A stretch of 7,965 nt of DNA from Bacillota bacterium. GTDB taxonomy: Bacteria > Bacillota > Limnochordia > Darwinibacteriales > Darwinibacteriaceae. The notes under the pieces are model-generated. The model searched no databases, was not told where the DNA came from, and saw only the letters and a program-made list of their open reading frames with translations. Shown piece by piece: positions 1 to 5,439 of the stretch. A program made the translations under genes and the position numbers. The stretch covers positions 1 through 7,965 of the forward strand of contig JAAYSR010000260.1 in assembly GCA_012518325.1 (NCBI GenBank), read 5' to 3'. Within the stretch, counting starts at the first letter, position 1. Each line of letters starts with the position of its first letter.

Positions 1-1213
1 CTTCCCCAATCATCCTGCTGTAGTCTTCGCCTGGGATAAACGCAAGGAGCTGAGCGTTGTCGTCGAGAAAGCTGACGGTTGACACTTCCGCAGTAAACTC
101 CCCATCCTTCTCCCGGCCTAGAAACACCAGACTGCGATACTCCAGCCTGTTTTGGGGCGCAGCCCCGTGCTTGGCCAGCACCTCAGACACACTGCGGTTT
201 AACTGATCAACAAACTCATCTGTAACCTCGTAGGAAGAAATCATGATCTCCCTGGGGTAGCGGGTCCTGAGAACATCTTCAATGCCGATATAAAGCGATA
301 CCGTCGTGGAGAGGGTAACCAGGACCATCGTGGAAAGGATGCAGATATTGGCCAGCCCCACCGCGTTTTTCTTCATACGGTAGATCATGCCGGAAAGCGC
401 TGTAAAGTGATTGGGCTTGTAGTAGTACCTTTTGCTCTTGCGCAGCAGTTTCAGGAAAGTGATGCTGCCTGAGGTAAACAGGGCGTAAGTCCCAATCATC
501 ACCAGCAGAACCGCCATAAAGAATAAGGCCAGGGCCGCGATGGGCGATTCGGTTGTCCAGGCAATGTAGTAGCCGGACCCCACGGAGGCCAGACCCAGCG
601 AGGTGAGGAGCCACTTCGCCTTAGGTTCCCTTTCCCCCACCTGCCCGCTCTTCAAGAGCTCAACTGGCCTGGCCAGGTGGACCTGCCACAGATTCCAAAG
701 CAGGGTCACAAGGTAGATGCCTGCAAAGAGCAGCAGCGCCGAACCGATGGAAGCAGCAGAAATTTCAAAACCCAGCCTCACTTCAAAGCGCAAGAGCTTG
801 GGCAGCAGCAAAAACATGGCCCTGGACAGGATCACTCCCCCTGTCAGGCCTGAAACGACGCTAAGCAGGGCGATATAAATGGTTTCATACATCATGATGC
901 GGGCGATATGCTTTTTCTCCATGCCCAGCACCTGAAAGAGGCCAAATTCTTTCTTTCTGCCCTTGATCAGGAAACTGTTGGTATACAGCAGAAAGATTAC
1001 AGAAAAAATTCCCACCACTATAAAGCCAAAGGACAGCATGGTCCGGACCTGGGCTCCGCCGGCCATTTCCTCCAATCCCTGATTCACTGCCAGGGAATGC
1101 ATCAGATAGTACATCGTCACAGCAGCGATGCTGGTTAAGATGTAGGGGACATAGACCCGGGAGTTCTTCTTGATGTTTTCATAGGCGAGTCTGCCATAAA
1201 AAACCTTACCCAC
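1..1213 (-). CDS. BceB-type ABC transporter permease (FtsX fold), C-terminus cut off by window edge
   Basis: Membrane subunit of a peptide-antibiotic sensing and detoxification ABC transporter. The frame stays open from the GTG at 1213 to the left edge, giving 404 codons; BceB proteins usually have about 620-670, so the C-terminal third is missing. Hydrophobic segments are visible near residues 20-38, 58-80, 108-136, 151-175, 203-219, 224-247 and 286-310. The start of a large hydrophilic domain follows after residue 312, matching the BceB layout of ten helices with a big external domain between helices 7 and 8, the part thought to recognise the peptide. The cytoplasmic motif KGRKKEFGLFQVLGM (residues 84-98) after helix 2 is typical of FtsX/BceB permeases. 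I chose GTG 1213 because AGGTGG at 1222-1227 lies 8 nt upstream; in-frame GTGs at 1222 and 1225 are possible but lack such a site. It overlaps the ATPase stop by 8 nt, suggesting translational coupling. The peptide substrate cannot be inferred. Confidence 0.9.
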   Translation of the reverse strand, partial: MGKVFYGRLAYENIKKNSRVYVPYILTSIAAVTMYYLMHSLAVNQGLEEMAGGAQVRTMLSFGFIVVGIFSVIFLLYTNSFLIKGRKKEFGLFQVLGMEKKHIARIMMYETIYIALLSVVSGLTGGVILSRAMFLLLPKLLRFEVRLGFEISAASIGSALLLFAGIYLVTLLWNLWQVHLARPVELLKSGQVGEREPKAKWLLTSLGLASVGSGYYIAWTTESPIAALALFFMAVLLVMIGTYALFTSGSITFLKLLRKSKRYYYKPNHFTALSGMIYRMKKNAVGLANICILSTMVLVTLSTTVSLYIGIEDVLRTRYPREIMISSYEVTDEFVDQLNRSVSEVLAKHGAAPQNRLEYRSLVFLGREKDGEFTAEVSTVSFLDDNAQLLAFIPGEDYSRMIGE

Positions 1214-1973
1214 GGCGCACACCACCTGTTGCAATCATTGTCAGGGTGTCGGAGATTTTCTGGTACATCTCTTCTTCCGACAAAGATCCTTTGTAGAGTT
1301 GGTGGAAGATCTCCCCGTCCTTAATAAACAGTACGCGTTTGGCAAAACAGGCAGCCTTGGTGCTGTGGGTGACCATGAGAATGGTCTGCCCCTGATCATT
1401 GATCTCCCGAAACAGGCGCAGCAGGCTGTCGGTGGCCCGGGAATCCAACGCGCCGGTGGGCTCGTCGGCCAGAACCAGCTGGGGTCTGGTGATCAGCGCC
1501 CTGGCGATGGCGGTCCTCTGCTTTTCACCGCCGGATACTTCATAGGGATACTTGGCTAAGATGGGCTCAATCCCCAGCTGCCTGGCGAGGGGCCTGAGAC
1601 GGTTCTCCATCTCATAGTAGGGAGTGTTCGCCAAAACCAAGGGAAGCAGGATATTATCCTGAATGGAAAATGTGTCCAGCAGGTTGAAATCCTGAAAGAC
1701 AAAGCCAAGATTGTCCCGGCGAAAAGCTGCAATCTCCCTGTGGGGAAGATCCAGGATGCTGGTACCGTTGAGCAGCACTTCCCCCGCTGTAGGCCTGTCT
1801 AAGGTGGCCAGGATGTTCAGGAGGGTTGTTTTCCCTGAACCCGATTCCCCCATAATGGCCACATACTCGCCCTTTTCCACCCCGAAGGAGACGTTAGTCA
1901 AAGCCTGGACCTGGCTTCCTCCAAAACGGGTGGTGTATACTTTCTTGACATTCTTCACCTCTAACAGAAGCAT
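1206..1973 (-). CDS. BceA-type ABC transporter ATP-binding protein
   Basis: ATP-hydrolysing cytoplasmic subunit that drives the adjoining BceB-like permease, a MacB/LolD-like branch of ABC transporters acting on cell-wall-active peptides. The 255-residue protein has a complete nucleotide-binding domain: Walker A GESGSGKT (42-49), Q-loop around Gln94 in VFQDFNLLD, signature SGGEKQR (147-153), Walker B LVLADE (166-171), D-loop SALD-like GALD (174-177) and switch His203 in VTHS. The length is normal for the family. I place the start at the ATG at 1973 because AAGGAGG (1981-1987) sits 7 nt upstream; an in-frame TTG at 1991 would begin before that ribosome binding site and is unlikely. The gene follows the kinase gene with a 69-nt gap that contains a promoter-like sequence, and its last 8 nt overlap the permease start. 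It could be called bceA by homology, but true orthology to the bacitracin transporter is not shown. Confidence 0.95.
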   Translation of the reverse strand: MLLLEVKNVKKVYTTRFGGSQVQALTNVSFGVEKGEYVAIMGESGSGKTTLLNILATLDRPTAGEVLLNGTSILDLPHREIAAFRRDNLGFVFQDFNLLDTFSIQDNILLPLVLANTPYYEMENRLRPLARQLGIEPILAKYPYEVSGGEKQRTAIARALITRPQLVLADEPTGALDSRATDSLLRLFREINDQGQTILMVTHSTKAACFAKRVLFIKDGEIFHQLYKGSLSEEEMYQKISDTLTMIATGGVRRG

Positions 1974-1980
1974 AAGCTTA

Positions 1981-1987
1981 CCTCCTT
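1981..1987 (-). promoter_or_regulatory. Ribosome binding site of the ABC ATPase gene
   Basis: The minus strand reads AAGGAGG followed by a 7-nt spacer and ATG at 1973. This near-perfect Shine-Dalgarno sequence decides the start against the in-frame TTG at 1991. Confidence 0.85.
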
Positions 1988-2002
1988 CCAAATCTCAGGC
2001 CC

Positions 2003-2033
2003 AGTATAGCAAAGGGGGGAAATGCGCTGCCAT
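2003..2033 (-). promoter_or_regulatory. Candidate extended -10 promoter for the transporter genes
   Basis: In the gap between kinase and ATPase genes the minus strand reads TGCTATACT (2011-2003), an extended -10 element with five of six matches to TATAAT. ATGGCA (2033-2028) is a weak -35, four of six matches, at a long 19-nt spacing. Transcription would start near 1996, leaving about 23 nt before the ATG at 1973. Activator-dependent promoters commonly have a poor -35, which fits control by the encoded response regulator. This is inferred from pattern only. Confidence 0.5.
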
Positions 2034-2042
2034 TTTTTTGGC

Positions 2043-3077
2043 TTACACTTCCCCGCCCAACCTTACATTCTGGTAAGAATCGAAAACATCCACTGTATCG
2101 AGGCCAATTGTCACCTTAGTCCCTTTCCCCACCTCAGATTCAATGGCAATGGTGTGGGAAAGTTTGTCGAGAACTTTCCTGCATAAATAAAGCCCGATCC
2201 CGGTGGCCTTTTTCTCCAGGCGCCCGGTGTAACCTGTGAACCCCGGTTCAAAGACTCGGGGCAGATCCTCAGGGGCGATCCCAATTCCGGTATCTTCGAT
2301 GGCCAGGATCTTGCGTTTCCGATCTTCAAGGTAGATGGAAATGGTCCCTGCCTTGGTGTACTTAAGCGCATTGGACAGAACCTGACCAATGACAAAGACC
2401 AGCCACTTTTCGTCGGTCAGCACTTCGCAGTCCAGTTCCTGATAATCCAAGCGGATCTGCTGGCGAATAAACAAGCTGGCATAGCGCTGCACCGCCTGCC
2501 GCACGATGGCATCCAGGCTGTGGCGCTTGAGGACTAGGTCTGTAACAGGACTTTCCACCCGTAAGTACTGCAGCACCATTTCCACATACTGCTCGATCTT
2601 AAACAGCTCCAGCAAGAGCTCCCTTGAGTCTTCATCATCCTGGGCCTGCAGCACCAGGCGCATAGCAGCGATGGGGGTTTTAATCTGGTGGGCCCATAAC
2701 GTGTAGTACTCCACCAGGTCCCGCCGCCGCTGCTCAGCTGCAAGAGCCTCCCTGCGCTTTTCTTCCGACAGCAGCCTGAGCAGCTCCTGGTAGTCTCCTT
2801 CCAGGAGGCCCTGTGGCCGGGGAAGGTCCGGAAGGGCCTGGGCAATGCTCTTTTTCAAAGCCTGCAGCACCCGGCGTCGCCTGCTGAAGGCCAGCAAATC
2901 AAGTACGATAAAGATAGAACCGATCCAAAGGCATAAGAGCGCTCCGTACCACAGAGGCTCCCAGGGCAGATCGTACAGGAAAAAGACAGCGGCAAAAACC
3001 AAGATAAAGACGGCGAAACAGACCAGAGCATTCCAGCGAAACTGCAAATAGGCTTTTACTGTCTGTACTCTGCTCAT
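2043..3077 (-). CDS. Intramembrane-sensing histidine kinase, BceS-like
   Basis: Sensor kinase of a Bce-type module. In this family the kinase itself binds no drug; it receives the signal from the partner ABC transporter in the membrane and phosphorylates the response regulator. The 344-residue protein has two N-terminal membrane helices (about 18-35 and 43-63) joined by a loop of only some ten residues, the hallmark of these kinases, then a linker rich in charged residues. The H-box WAHQIKTPIAAM carries the phospho-acceptor His130. The HATPase_c domain shows the N-box with Asn236 (LSNALKYT), the G1 box DTGIGI (262-267), an F-box region near FEPGF (276-280) and the G2 box GIGLYLC (293-299). 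The ATG at 3077 overlaps the regulator stop in an ATGA, so the two are translationally coupled. The end of the gene carries the candidate BceR operator. Confidence 0.95.
   Translation of the reverse strand: MSRVQTVKAYLQFRWNALVCFAVFILVFAAVFFLYDLPWEPLWYGALLCLWIGSIFIVLDLLAFSRRRRVLQALKKSIAQALPDLPRPQGLLEGDYQELLRLLSEEKRREALAAEQRRRDLVEYYTLWAHQIKTPIAAMRLVLQAQDDEDSRELLLELFKIEQYVEMVLQYLRVESPVTDLVLKRHSLDAIVRQAVQRYASLFIRQQIRLDYQELDCEVLTDEKWLVFVIGQVLSNALKYTKAGTISIYLEDRKRKILAIEDTGIGIAPEDLPRVFEPGFTGYTGRLEKKATGIGLYLCRKVLDKLSHTIAIESEVGKGTKVTIGLDTVDVFDSYQNVRLGGEV
2063..2076 (-). promoter_or_regulatory. Candidate BceR-type operator (TnACA-N4-TGTAA)
   Basis: The minus strand reads TTACC-AGAA-TGTAA. The consensus reported for BceR-like response regulators is TnACA-N4-TGTAA, so this site has one mismatch at the fifth position and the exact spacing. 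It also contains the perfect inverted repeat CTTAC-N6-GTAAG. It lies within the last codons of the kinase gene, about 70 bp upstream of the predicted transcription start of the transporter genes. A further TGTAAG half-site lies 20 bp closer to the promoter (2042-2047), on the same face of the helix. Binding by the response regulator at 3074-3745 is inferred. Confidence 0.5.
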
Positions 3078-3745
3078 TTCACCTCATACCCCATACCTTT
3101 TTTTGTGGCGATAAAATCTGTTAAACCTAGGGCTTCCAGCTTGCGCCGCAATCTAGTGACATTGACTGTAAGCGTGTTGTCATCTACATAGCTGTCTGTT
3201 TCCCAGAGCATCACCATCAGTGATTCCCGGGAAACCACTTTCCCCTTGTTTTCCATCAGCATCTTGAGGATTTTATACTCATTGCGGGTAAGTTCAATCC
3301 GGTCGCCCTGGAAGGTCAAAGTCGCATCGCTGGTGTTGAGAATTGCCCCCCGGTGTTCCAGGAGATTGGTCTGTCCGGCGAAGTCATAGGTGCGGCGCAG
3401 CAGCGCCTGAACCTTGGCTGTTAGGACAGACAGATCGAAGGGTTTGGCCAGAAAGTCATCTCCGCCCATGTTCATGGCCATCACAATGTTCATGTTATCT
3501 GATGCGGATGAGATGAAGATAATCGGGACTTTAGAGAGTTTGCGGATTTCATTGCACCAATGGTAGCCATTGAAGAAGGGGAGGGAAATGTCGAGCAAAA
3601 CAAGCTGGGGATCGAATGCTGCAAACTCAGACAAGACATCGCTGAAATCAGTCACGCACGCCACTTCATAACCCCAGCTGGCAATATGTTTTTCCATCGT
3701 CTTGGCGATGATCGGGTCATCCTCCACAATGAGAATCCGGTACAT
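3074..3745 (-). CDS. OmpR-family response regulator, BceR-like
   Basis: Transcription factor activated by the adjacent kinase; by family precedent it switches on the transporter genes downstream. The 223-residue protein has a receiver domain (1-118) with the acidic pair Asp9/Asp10, phospho-acceptor Asp52 in LLDISLPFFNG, Ser80 at the conserved Ser/Thr position and Lys101 in AKPF. A winged-helix DNA-binding domain (about 128-223) follows, with the typical ELTRNEYKIL, the recognition-helix region around DDNTLTVNVTRLRRKL and the C-terminal KGMGYEV. I chose the ATG at 3745, with GGGGG 8 nt upstream (3754-3758), over an in-frame TTG at 3760 that would precede this site. Its start lies only 20 nt after the aldolase stop, leaving no room for a separate promoter in the gap. 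Confidence 0.95.
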   Translation of the reverse strand: MYRILIVEDDPIIAKTMEKHIASWGYEVACVTDFSDVLSEFAAFDPQLVLLDISLPFFNGYHWCNEIRKLSKVPIIFISSASDNMNIVMAMNMGGDDFLAKPFDLSVLTAKVQALLRRTYDFAGQTNLLEHRGAILNTSDATLTFQGDRIELTRNEYKILKMLMENKGKVVSRESLMVMLWETDSYVDDNTLTVNVTRLRRKLEALGLTDFIATKKGMGYEVK

Positions 3746-3765
3746 AGCATAGACCCCCAATATTC

Positions 3766-4791
3766 TTACATAAGCCTACTCAACTCTGCAATAAACTCCT
3801 CCACAGCGCTTTCCTTGGTTGCCCAGGATGTAACCAGGCGAATCAGCGAACGGTCTTCATCCACTTTTCTTTGCACCTCAAAGGAGTAGTTCTTTGCCAA
3901 CTCCGCGATAACCTCGTTCGGCATTATGGGAAAGAGCTGATTGGACGGGGAATGGAGCAAAAGCGGGCAGCCGAGCTCAATCAGGGCGTCCTGGATTTTC
4001 CCCGCCATTCGGTTGGCATGTTCTGCCAGCTCGAAGAACAAATTGTCACGGAAGAGCTCCCGGAACTGAATTCCCAATAAGCGCCCCTTAGCCAGCAGAG
4101 CGCCCTTTTGCTTGATATGATAGCGGAAGTCTTCCTTCAGGCTTTCGGTTATGATCACGAGCGCCTCTCCGATCAAGGCGCCGTTCTTGGTTCCGCCAAT
4201 ATAAAAGGCATCAACCAGGTTAGCTATCTCTTCCAAAGTCAAGTCGTTCTTGTCTGAGGTCAGAGCTGAACCCAGCCTGGCCCCGTCCATAAACAGCAGG
4301 AGGTTATGTTCCCGGCAGACGTTGCTCAAAGCTGCAAGTTCTGCCTTGCTGTAAATCGAGCCCACTTCTGTGGAATTTGAGATATAAACCAGCCTAGGCT
4401 TGACCATATGTTCGTCTGCATGATACTCCACAGCTTCTTTTACATCGGCCGGCGTCAGCTTGCCCTCAATTCCTTCCTTCGTGATGATCTTATGCCCTGT
4501 CGCCTCAATGGCACCTGTCTCATGCACTTCAACGTGGCCGGTGAGAGGTGCAATCACTGCCTCATGGGGCCTAAGGAAGGCCGAAATGGCAATAAGGTTG
4601 GTCTGGGTTCCTCCCGGTATCAGGTGGATGTCCACATCCTTCCGCCCTATTTTCCTTTTGATCAGCTCAGCTGCTTCCAACGTAAACTGGTCCAGGCCGT
4701 AACCTGCAGCCTGCTCTAGATTTGTCTCAAGCAATGCATTCAGGATTCGGGGGTGTGCCCCTTCACTGTAATCGTTAGTAAAACTGTACAT
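3766..4791 (-). CDS. Low-specificity L-threonine aldolase (PLP-dependent)
   Basis: Cytoplasmic fold-type I PLP enzyme that splits L-threonine or L-allo-threonine, and often other beta-hydroxy amino acids, into glycine and an aldehyde. The 341-residue length is standard for the threonine aldolase/beta-eliminating lyase family. Visible motifs are the cofactor-contacting stretch PGGTQTN (59-65), HVEVHETGAIE (86-96) whose His stacks on the PLP ring in related enzymes, LLFMDGARLGSAL (165-177) with Asp169 expected to pair with the pyridine nitrogen, and YIGGTKNGA (197-205) with Lys202 as the likely Schiff-base lysine. The ATG at 4791 is supported by GGAGG 8 nt upstream. The gene is codirectional with the two-component genes and ends 20 nt before the regulator, so a shared transcript is possible, although no metabolic link to peptide resistance is evident. 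Stereospecificity cannot be told from sequence. No convincing promoter was found upstream. Confidence 0.93.
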   Translation of the reverse strand: MYSFTNDYSEGAHPRILNALLETNLEQAAGYGLDQFTLEAAELIKRKIGRKDVDIHLIPGGTQTNLIAISAFLRPHEAVIAPLTGHVEVHETGAIEATGHKIITKEGIEGKLTPADVKEAVEYHADEHMVKPRLVYISNSTEVGSIYSKAELAALSNVCREHNLLLFMDGARLGSALTSDKNDLTLEEIANLVDAFYIGGTKNGALIGEALVIITESLKEDFRYHIKQKGALLAKGRLLGIQFRELFRDNLFFELAEHANRMAGKIQDALIELGCPLLLHSPSNQLFPIMPNEVIAELAKNYSFEVQRKVDEDRSLIRLVTSWATKESAVEEFIAELSRLM

Positions 4792-4910
4792 CTAACTGGC
4801 CTCCACTTGATATAATCTCCTTTTGTCTTCGCCGCCTGCCCAGGAAGACCTCTTTTCACGACGCTGTGCAAGATAGGATTCCTGTTTTCGTCAAATTGTG
4901 TGAGGGACTG

Positions 4911-4943
4911 TCCCTCCCCCGCAAAGTATAGGCAAGGGAGGGA
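4911..4943 (+). promoter_or_regulatory. Possible ribosome-binding-site sequestering hairpin in the ymaF leader
   Basis: TCCCTCCC (4911-4918) is exactly complementary to GGGAGGGA (4936-4943), giving an 8-bp, GC-rich stem with a 17-nt loop. The right arm is the strong Shine-Dalgarno sequence of the following gene. An upstream GAGGG (4902-4906) can pair with CCCTC (4912-4916) through a 5-nt loop and would free the site, so two exclusive structures are possible. Function is inferred from pairing alone; no known riboswitch or thermometer class was recognised. Confidence 0.4.
4934..4942 (+). promoter_or_regulatory. Strong ribosome binding site pointing to a non-AUG start of the YmaF-like gene
   Basis: AAGGGAGGG lies 6 nt before an in-frame CTG (4949) and 9 nt before an in-frame ATA (4952), and abuts an in-frame ATT (4943). 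No ATG, GTG or TTG occurs in the YmaF frame between the stop at 4901-4903 and the GTG at 5012, and that GTG has no ribosome binding site. The site therefore argues for translation from one of the unusual codons. Confidence 0.55.
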
Positions 4944-4948
4944 TTAAC

Positions 4949-5296
4949 CTGATAGGCAACAATCTTACTCCGCAACAGAATGTTGTATCCACCCAGACCC
5001 ATGTCCACGAAGTGCAGGGCAGCACCATGATCTTCGAGGAAATTCCTCACAACCACCGCTTTTCGGGCATGACCAGCGAAGTCATTCCTGTCGGCGATGA
5101 CCACATTCATGTTTTCCAGGCCGACACTGATTTTACCAGCCTGCACCTGCATGAAGTGGCAGGAGTTACCGGGCTCTCGATCCCGGTTGGCAACGGCAGG
5201 CACGTCCATGCCATGTCCGGCATTACTACCCTCAACCGCGGCCATGTACACCAATTTGTCTTCGCTACGCTAATTGACGATCCCCTGAGAATGTAA
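4949..5296 (+). CDS. YmaF-family histidine-rich protein, start codon uncertain
   Basis: Small protein of the YmaF family (function unknown), soluble and with no signal peptide or membrane helix. Six HxH motifs mark it: HVH, HNH, HIH, HLH, HVH, HVH. Two tandem units of about 32-33 residues are recognisable, each with the pattern H.H...G.T...IPVG followed by H.H, and a final HVHQF then ATLIDDP close the protein. Regularly spaced HxH pairs suggest metal binding or a stacked beta fold, but this is inference. The first conserved piece, STQTHVHEVQGS, is coded from 4988, upstream of the first canonical start (GTG 5012), so the 94-residue product from that GTG would lose a family-conserved HVH. I give CTG 4949 (115 residues) because it suits the ribosome binding site; ATA 4952 or ATT 4943 are alternatives, and a sequence error removing a normal start is also possible. 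The gene is monocistronic, ending in a strong terminator, and divergent from the aldolase. Confidence 0.75.
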   Translation: MIGNNLTPQQNVVSTQTHVHEVQGSTMIFEEIPHNHRFSGMTSEVIPVGDDHIHVFQADTDFTSLHLHEVAGVTGLSIPVGNGRHVHAMSGITTLNRGHVHQFVFATLIDDPLRM

Positions 5297-5306
5297 TCCT
5301 CCCCAT

Positions 5307-5339
5307 CCCAAACAGAGCCCTCCTCTGTTTGGGGTTTTT
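5307..5339 (+). terminator. Rho-independent terminator of the ymaF-like gene
   Basis: A perfect 11-bp stem, CCCAAACAGAG (5307-5317) against CTCTGTTTGGG (5323-5333), closes a 5-nt loop and is followed by G and five T. It begins 10 nt after the YmaF stop. The T-run lies on the plus strand side, so it terminates plus-strand transcription and isolates the downstream oxidoreductase gene, which then needs its own promoter in 5340-5430. Confidence 0.92.
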
Positions 5340-5439
5340 CTTGTGTCAGCCCGTTTCCCCTTCCCCCTTTCTTACGCAGGAAAAAACTGCCCGCTGCAGA
5401 AGGATTAACATATATCTAATAGGAAATGAGGGGATTATT

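Larger units (their letters stand above)
4792..4948. promoter_or_regulatory. Divergent intergenic region between aldolase and ymaF-like genes
   Basis: This stretch holds the leaders of two divergent genes. Next to the aldolase start it carries that gene's ribosome binding site. Toward the ymaF-like gene it carries a 15-bp odd palindrome (GAGGGAC-T-GTCCCTC, 4902-4916) and a pyrimidine stretch that can pair with the ymaF ribosome binding site. On the minus strand TTGACG occurs near 4884-4892, but no -10 lies at a proper distance. On the plus strand TATAGG (4927-4932) has no -35 at proper spacing. Promoters must lie here but I cannot place them. Confidence 0.5.

Noticed and set aside
279..614. 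111-codon minus-strand open frame inside the permease gene
   Set aside because: It is an out-of-frame shadow; the membrane-protein frame is continuous from 1213 to the left edge and shows clear BceB features.
3766..3775. TGTAA half-site with the small dyad CTTA-TG-TAAG just upstream of the response regulator as an autoregulatory BceR box
   Set aside because: The partner half TnACA at the N4 distance is absent, and the bases are the end of the aldolase gene including its stop codon.
4873..4892. TTGACG on the minus strand as -35 of an aldolase promoter
   Set aside because: The nearest -10-like hexamer, TATCTT, is only about 13 nt downstream, too close for a normal promoter.
4980..5030. ATG at 4980 or 5001 as start of the YmaF-like gene
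   Set aside because: Both are in another frame that stops at about 5019, and neither is spaced properly from the ribosome binding site at 4934-4942.
4856..5254. 132-codon open frame on the minus strand opposite the YmaF-like gene
   Set aside because: It lies antisense to a recognisable family protein with conserved HxH motifs, has no ribosome binding site and its translation resembles nothing known.
5329..5439. Upstream extension of the oxidoreductase frame by 37 codons
   Set aside because: It would begin inside the ymaF terminator stem, and a good ribosome binding site directly precedes the ATG at 5440.
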